36,943 nt of DNA from an uncultured Lachnospiraceae bacterium. GTDB lineage: Bacteria; Bacillota; Clostridia; Lachnospirales; Lachnospiraceae. Below the pieces are notes generated by a model. It was given only the letters and a program-made list of their open reading frames with translations, made no database searches and had not been told where the DNA came from. The position numbers and the translations under genes were made by a program. The stretch spans positions 1-36,943 of the forward strand of contig CAMXBD010000017.1 of assembly GCA_947179245.1 (NCBI GenBank), read 5' to 3'. Below, piece by piece: positions 33,024-36,943 of this stretch (its first letter is position 1; the number at the start of each line of letters is the position of its first letter).

Positions 33024-33947
33024 CTACTCTTGATCCAGAACCCCCGCAATCTTCTCTATCATTTCATCTTCCTTCAGACGGAATTTAATTTCCACCCTTC
33101 TGGAAGCCGCCATATCCACCTCATCAGTAGGATTACCTAAAATATCCTTTTGATAGACTGGATTACTCCATGATTTACCATTGACGGTAAGGAGCCTTTG
33201 AAGCTGCTCAATCTCCGTCTCACTAAGTCCGTTTCTCTTATTCAGACAGAAATCCGCCACAGCATTGGCACGCTCATAGGACAGCTCCATATTACTCTGA
33301 TAACCGCCATCCGTATCTGTGTGTCCCTCAATGATGATCTCTGCAATATAATCACGGAACTGATCCTGAAGCAGTACATCCAGATACATCGGAATAATGT
33401 TTTTTAATGTCTCCTTACTGTCCGCTGTGAGCGAGGCGCTGTTATATCGGAAAAGCACATCTGAAGAAAACGTAATGGAACCTGTCTGTGCATCCACTTT
33501 CATAGTGGAATTACTGAAAGCAGATTGCAACGCCCCGATAATATCCGTTCGGATTCCGACGATATCCTGTAGTTCCTGTTTTGTCGTCGTCAGCTCCTGT
33601 CTGGCATTTTCTATTTCCAGATAAGCATTATTCAGTTCTTCCTGTGTCAAGGCTGCCTGCTCGTAAGCCTGTTGAAGCTGTGCTAACGAAGAAGCAAGCT
33701 CCTCATTTGACTTCTCCAGCTCTGCCTTGGAAAGTTCCAAATCTTCTATGGTCGCATCTAACTGGCTCTGTGCTGTACTCAATTCCAGTCTTGTCTGATC
33801 CAGATCGTCCGTTTTTTGTTTGTATATGGTAAGGGTAATCGCTATCATTAAAATAAAAATCAACAGAAGCGCCGCCATCATATCCGAATAGGACTGCCAA
33901 TAGCTATGCTCCGCAAAAGCTTCCCTGTTCCTTCGTCTACTCATCAT
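33024..33947 (-). CDS. zorB: ZorB-like OmpA/MotB-domain protein
   Basis: A 307-residue stator-type protein. A short basic N-terminus and one membrane helix (about 22-42) with a membrane-entry Asp22 in YSDMMAALLLIFILM, the equivalent of the ion-binding Asp of MotB. A long coiled coil (about 46-130, TRLELSTAQSQL, LEKSNEELASSLAQL) precedes an OmpA-like peptidoglycan-binding domain (about 165-295; EIIIEGHTDTDGGYQSNMEL, SYERANAVADF, MAASRRVEIKF). Together with ZorA it would form an ion-driven motor anchored to the wall. GAGG precedes the ATG by 7 nt; the start overlaps zorA by 11 nt. Confidence 0.83.
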   Translation of the reverse strand: MMSRRRNREAFAEHSYWQSYSDMMAALLLIFILMIAITLTIYKQKTDDLDQTRLELSTAQSQLDATIEDLELSKAELEKSNEELASSLAQLQQAYEQAALTQEELNNAYLEIENARQELTTTKQELQDIVGIRTDIIGALQSAFSNSTMKVDAQTGSITFSSDVLFRYNSASLTADSKETLKNIIPMYLDVLLQDQFRDYIAEIIIEGHTDTDGGYQSNMELSYERANAVADFCLNKRNGLSETEIEQLQRLLTVNGKSWSNPVYQKDILGNPTDEVDMAASRRVEIKFRLKEDEMIEKIAGVLDQE

Positions 33948-35100
33948 ATAAATTCCTCATCTGTCCAAACGTGTATAGCTGGCTGCTAATCTCATCACTC
34001 ATATCACTGCACGTATCTGCAAGCATTTTCTTCTGCTCTTCAATCTGCTTCCCAAACTGCTCCTGTCTTTCCATGACCTTTGCAAGAGCATCCTGAACAT
34101 TGCGGTTTACCTCCACTAACGCAGTAACCGCCTCAATCATATCCGCCGCATTCGCCGCACTGGCGGTCTGCGCTTCTCCCGCAGTCTTCAAGGCATTTCC
34201 AAGTTTCTTAAAATCTGCATCCAAAGCCTTCTGCATCTGTTCGGTAAATTTATCTACGATGCGCTCCACGCCCGCTGTCTGTTCAGCCGCATTGCCCTTC
34301 ATCATTTCCAGCATCTGCTTCAATGAATTAGCCATACCCGCTTGATAAACAAGCATCGTTGCGGAACTTTCATCGTCTTTTGCGGCATACGGCTGCGCGG
34401 TCTGACGGAACACGCACAGAAACTCATTCAGTGTCTCATATGCATCCGACATAAGACTCCGGTAAGCAATATTAAACACTAACGAGAAAAGGATACCATA
34501 CACCGAAGTGTGAAACGCCACTTTCATACCTGAGAGCAGAGAACCCACATTATCGGAAATCGTAAAAATATCGTCCCCGCTGAATGCTCCCAATCCCATG
34601 GACAGTCCAAGAAACGTTCCCAAAATTCCCAGCCCCGTAAGTGTCCCGGAAATCGCGGAATTAAAAAAACTCATGCCTACCTTGTCCAAAAGATCTTCAT
34701 TGATATATTCCTCCAGATCGCAAGAAGAAGATGCACCACGCTTCGTCTTTGTACCTTTTACACGCAGGCGGTACTTATTAAATGCATCCTGTAATGCTTC
34801 ATCCTCAAAAAGTTTGTCATTATTCCGATAATTACCCCAGAGATTCTTTCCGTTTGCCTCCTTGTACTCTTTCTGCAGGCGGATCGCAACATCTTCCAGT
34901 TCATAAGTGACACCGTTAAGCCTGCCAAAACTGATCGACGATATGAAAAAAAGAATCCCGATGATAATCAGAAATCCAATATTGATCGACAGATTTACAA
35001 AAGAAATCTCCTCCCCAGTAAATACGCCATTCAAATAAAGAACAAACACCACGACTATGGCATATAAGAAATATAGTGCATAATACAACTTACTCTTCAT
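33937..35100 (-). CDS. zorA: ZorA-like MotA/TolQ/ExbB proton channel protein
   Basis: A 387-residue membrane protein with segments at about 5-24, 35-56, 145-172 and 188-214; the last two (FFNSAISGTLTGLGILGTFLGLS and VAFHTSVYGILFSLVFNIAY) carry the small-residue pattern of MotA/TolQ/ExbB pore helices. A cytoplasmic region of about 170 residues follows, rich in Ala, Gln and Glu and predicted helical (EAQTASAANAADMIEAV). In Zorya anti-phage systems ZorA has a much longer tail, so this is a short-tailed form. GGGAG lies 5 nt before the ATG. Coupled to zorB. No zorC, D, E, F or G lies next to the pair. Confidence 0.85.
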   Translation of the reverse strand: MKSKLYYALYFLYAIVVVFVLYLNGVFTGEEISFVNLSINIGFLIIIGILFFISSISFGRLNGVTYELEDVAIRLQKEYKEANGKNLWGNYRNNDKLFEDEALQDAFNKYRLRVKGTKTKRGASSSCDLEEYINEDLLDKVGMSFFNSAISGTLTGLGILGTFLGLSMGLGAFSGDDIFTISDNVGSLLSGMKVAFHTSVYGILFSLVFNIAYRSLMSDAYETLNEFLCVFRQTAQPYAAKDDESSATMLVYQAGMANSLKQMLEMMKGNAAEQTAGVERIVDKFTEQMQKALDADFKKLGNALKTAGEAQTASAANAADMIEAVTALVEVNRNVQDALAKVMERQEQFGKQIEEQKKMLADTCSDMSDEISSQLYTFGQMRNLYDE

Positions 35101-35269
35101 CCGTACTCCCGTCCTTTTCCTCTGTTGATACAGTTATTGTTACTGTTGTCCCAAAAATTATTCTTACGGTTTATGCCATAAAACTATCACATTTCAATGC
35201 GAAGCTCAATAATATTAAGGATATCTTAAAAAATAAAAAAGAAAATCTTATACATCTTCAATCTTTGAA

Positions 35270-36655
35270 CTATTCATTTCCATTCTCTCCCGCAGGCGGC
35301 TTTCTGCCATATCCAATAACAACCGCTATTATAAGTATTACCAGCATGCACAGAGAATAATAATTTACAAAAGGCACTGAGCCGGGTGCAACCGCATACC
35401 CCTCTCCAAATGGAGCAGTCAGCTGCGCCGGAATGACGCAATGTACTGTCCATGGCGCCAGAAAGCAGAACACACAGCCTGTACAGTCCATCAGGTTTGC
35501 ACGGCGATACTTGTTTACACCTGCCTTTTCCCCGATTTCATTAATCAGATCTCCAAGGGCTACAATCGCCACAGAAATTACACCCGTTATCATGCTTAAT
35601 ATTCCCACAGACAGCACAATTGTTGCCTCTGTGCTTCGCTCCTTTTTAGCCAGACGTGCCAAAAGCGCTCCCACATCTTCAAAGAAGCCGCTTCGCTCCA
35701 ACACACCCAGAAGAGAAAATACCCCTATCAGCATTGCCATCGTGCCTGCCGTTCCTGTAATGGCTTCTATGATTGCTCCGGAAACAGAAAATCCGCCGGG
35801 AAATGCAACGAGATCCGCCACCGTATAAATACCAGAAATGAGTCCTGCGGCAATTCCTGTAAGAATCCCCCATGACAGAGCGGTAATCAAATGCTTTCTC
35901 ATCATACAAAGTACAATAATGACCACCGGTACCACCAGCATGATCAGGCTGACCGGATTAACAGTACCATCTGCGCCACCTATAGGCGCGCCTCCATTCG
36001 TAGTCTTGGAAAGCAACAGAAACAAAATCAGCGCCCCTGCTGCCGCTGGCAGACTATAACGTGTTCTGGTCTTCACCACAGTCCCCAGATCCGCATGCTG
36101 TGTTGCAGAGGACGCGATAGTCGTATCCGAGATCGGACCTAAGTTATCACCAAATGCCGCTCCTGACACGATGGCGCCTATCATAAATTCCGGTGCCGCA
36201 CCCGCCATCACTCCCACCGGGAATAAAATCGGAATCACAACAAAGTAAGTGCCCACTGATGTTCCCGTAGCAAATGCCAGCAGACAGGTGATAAGAAAGG
36301 TTGCCGCCACAAAAAGTTTTCCCGTAAATCCTGCTGCCACCACATAAGCCGCGATCGTCTGCACCGCCCCGCTGGCTGAAATCAGCTTTCCTGAAACTGC
36401 CGCCAGTATCACCGCCAGCACAATTACGGCAAACATCGGCTTACTTAGCCCGTATACCAGCGCTTCTCCATATGCTTTTTCATTTTTCGTAAAAATAACT
36501 CCCGTTATTAGAGCTGTAAAAAAAGCCAGTACATACCCATTCACATTAGACTGGCTGAGTGCCGCCCATATAATCATCGCCCCGGCAGCAATAAGCGGCG
36601 CCAGCCTTCCCAGCTTTCCGAAATGGTATTCTATCCTTTGTATTTTCTGATTCAT
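35270..36655 (-). CDS. NhaC-type Na+/H+ antiporter family protein
   Basis: A 461-residue secondary transporter with about 11-12 hydrophobic segments. The central GTSVGTYFVVIPILFPVGV and AAFGDNLGPISDTTIASSAT blocks with HADLGTVVKTRTRYSLPAA are the signature of the NhaC/arginine-ornithine-like antiporter group (Na_H_antiporter domain). Ion or solute specificity is not decided; amino acid antiport occurs in this group. AGGGG lies 5 nt before the ATG. The gap to zorA is 169 bp and shows no terminator, so readthrough into zorAB is possible. Confidence 0.9.
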   Translation of the reverse strand: MNQKIQRIEYHFGKLGRLAPLIAAGAMIIWAALSQSNVNGYVLAFFTALITGVIFTKNEKAYGEALVYGLSKPMFAVIVLAVILAAVSGKLISASGAVQTIAAYVVAAGFTGKLFVAATFLITCLLAFATGTSVGTYFVVIPILFPVGVMAGAAPEFMIGAIVSGAAFGDNLGPISDTTIASSATQHADLGTVVKTRTRYSLPAAAGALILFLLLSKTTNGGAPIGGADGTVNPVSLIMLVVPVVIIVLCMMRKHLITALSWGILTGIAAGLISGIYTVADLVAFPGGFSVSGAIIEAITGTAGTMAMLIGVFSLLGVLERSGFFEDVGALLARLAKKERSTEATIVLSVGILSMITGVISVAIVALGDLINEIGEKAGVNKYRRANLMDCTGCVFCFLAPWTVHCVIPAQLTAPFGEGYAVAPGSVPFVNYYSLCMLVILIIAVVIGYGRKPPAGENGNE

Positions 36656-36674
36656 CTTTTCCCCTTTCCATATA

Positions 36675-36692
36675 TAATAACAATAGTTATTA
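36675..36692. repeat. 18-bp inverted repeat upstream of the antiporter gene
   Basis: TAATAAC - AATA - GTTATTA, 7-bp perfect arms, ending in the stop codon of the upstream frame and 20 nt before the antiporter ATG. Possible operator or leader hairpin. Confidence 0.35.
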
Positions 36693-36943
36693 ATATATCA
36701 CTTCTTCCTTTATACATTTTCGTATCAGCAAATCCATTTTATCATACCTTCGCACAAATGATTCCACACTGGCTTCTAACATCTCATTCTCACCAGCCAT
36801 AGAAAAATCCAAATAGAAATGTCCTGTATTCATACACAACTGCTGACAATAAATCCTTTGCGTGTGACCATTTCCTTCAGGTAATACCACGATGGGAATC
36901 CCAAAAAGAAGCTGCCCTATGGGCAGCTCCCCGTATTTATTTT
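36690..36943 (-). CDS. Unrecognised protein, C-terminal part running off the window
   Basis: The frame is open from the right edge to the stop at 36690, about 84 residues, including KYGELPIGQLLFGIPIVVLP, GHFYLDFSMAGENEML and EASVESFVRRYDKMDLLIRK. It looks protein-like, with a helical charged C-terminus, but I recognise no family. If the terminator-like hairpin at 36903-36928 is real, the coding part would instead begin after it (GTG at 36890 or ATG at 36833), though no ribosome site supports either. So it is either the tail of a larger gene or a decayed remnant. Confidence 0.35.
   Translation of the reverse strand, partial: NKYGELPIGQLLFGIPIVVLPEGNGHTQRIYCQQLCMNTGHFYLDFSMAGENEMLEASVESFVRRYDKMDLLIRKCIKEEVIY
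36903..36928 (-). terminator. Terminator-like hairpin near the right edge
   Basis: Perfect 8-bp GC-rich stem AGCTGCCC / GGGCAGCT with a 3-nt loop followed on the minus strand by TCTTTTT. It has the form of an intrinsic terminator for a gene beyond the window, which conflicts with reading the overlapping open frame as one intact gene. Confidence 0.5.

Noticed and set aside
33024-35100. Complete Zorya defence system
   Set aside because: Only ZorA- and ZorB-like genes are present; no ZorC, D, E, F or G candidates adjoin them, so the full system cannot be claimed.
36690-36890. Independent 66-residue gene starting at GTG 36890
   Set aside because: No ribosome site, and the frame continues open to the window edge; treated as a partial C-terminus instead.

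Overview
The window reads as a chromosomal segment of a moderately low-GC Clostridia bacterium, most likely Lachnospiraceae. The reasons are the rho-rpmE-DUF1385-prmC-prfA gene order, DUF4364, DUF4250, DUF975 and DUF6718 proteins typical of that family, strong GGAGG ribosome sites, TTG and GTG starts, and a CIRCE-controlled clpB. Genus cannot be fixed by reading alone. No rRNA, tRNA, CRISPR array or insertion sequence was seen.

Region 1 (1-4.4 kb, minus strand) is accessory and partly decayed. It holds a type I restriction-modification methyltransferase (hsdM), a specificity gene that stops inside its first recognition domain at the window edge, a DUF2442 gene, an unrecognised 174-residue protein, a frameshifted remnant that may be RhuM/Fic-like, and a RelA/SpoT-type synthetase split by a frameshift next to an intact DUF6718 gene. 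No hsdR is in view.

Region 2 (4.6-16 kb) is core information processing: prfA, prmC, DUF1385 (YqhQ-like), rpmE and rho on the minus strand; then malic enzyme, a TIGR01212 radical SAM protein and DUF4364 on the plus strand; then rarA with a translationally overlapping DUF5722 membrane-anchored glycosidase-like protein on the minus strand. The rpmE and DUF1385 leaders share a 15-nt motif, and the DUF1385 leader carries three stacked inverted repeats.

Region 3 (16-25.8 kb): a membrane-anchored TIR-DUF6273 protein (plus strand); then on the minus strand an LRR lipoprotein, a polysaccharide deacetylase, a DUF975-response regulator-histidine kinase operon with candidate operators, and an S66 peptidase-DUF4250-ASKHA ferredoxin (RACo-like) operon. 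DUF4250 (57 aa) was found by direct reading of a short stretch between two larger genes.

Region 4 (25.9-36.9 kb, minus strand): clpB with a sigma-A promoter overlapped by CIRCE; a BlaI-BlaR1(M56)-lipoprotein operon with a 24-bp operator at its promoter; an Fpg/Nei-like glycosylase lacking the usual Pro after Met, preceded by a 61-nt element able to form either one long or two short hairpins; a two-gene ZorA/ZorB-like ion-driven motor pair closed by a very strong terminator; an NhaC-type antiporter; and an unrecognised C-terminal reading frame running off the right edge.

The best candidates for a less-described system are the ZorAB pair without zorC/D/E, the TIR-TM-DUF6273 protein, the M56/BlaI operon with a non-beta-lactam-like sensor, and the synthetase/DUF6718 pair.
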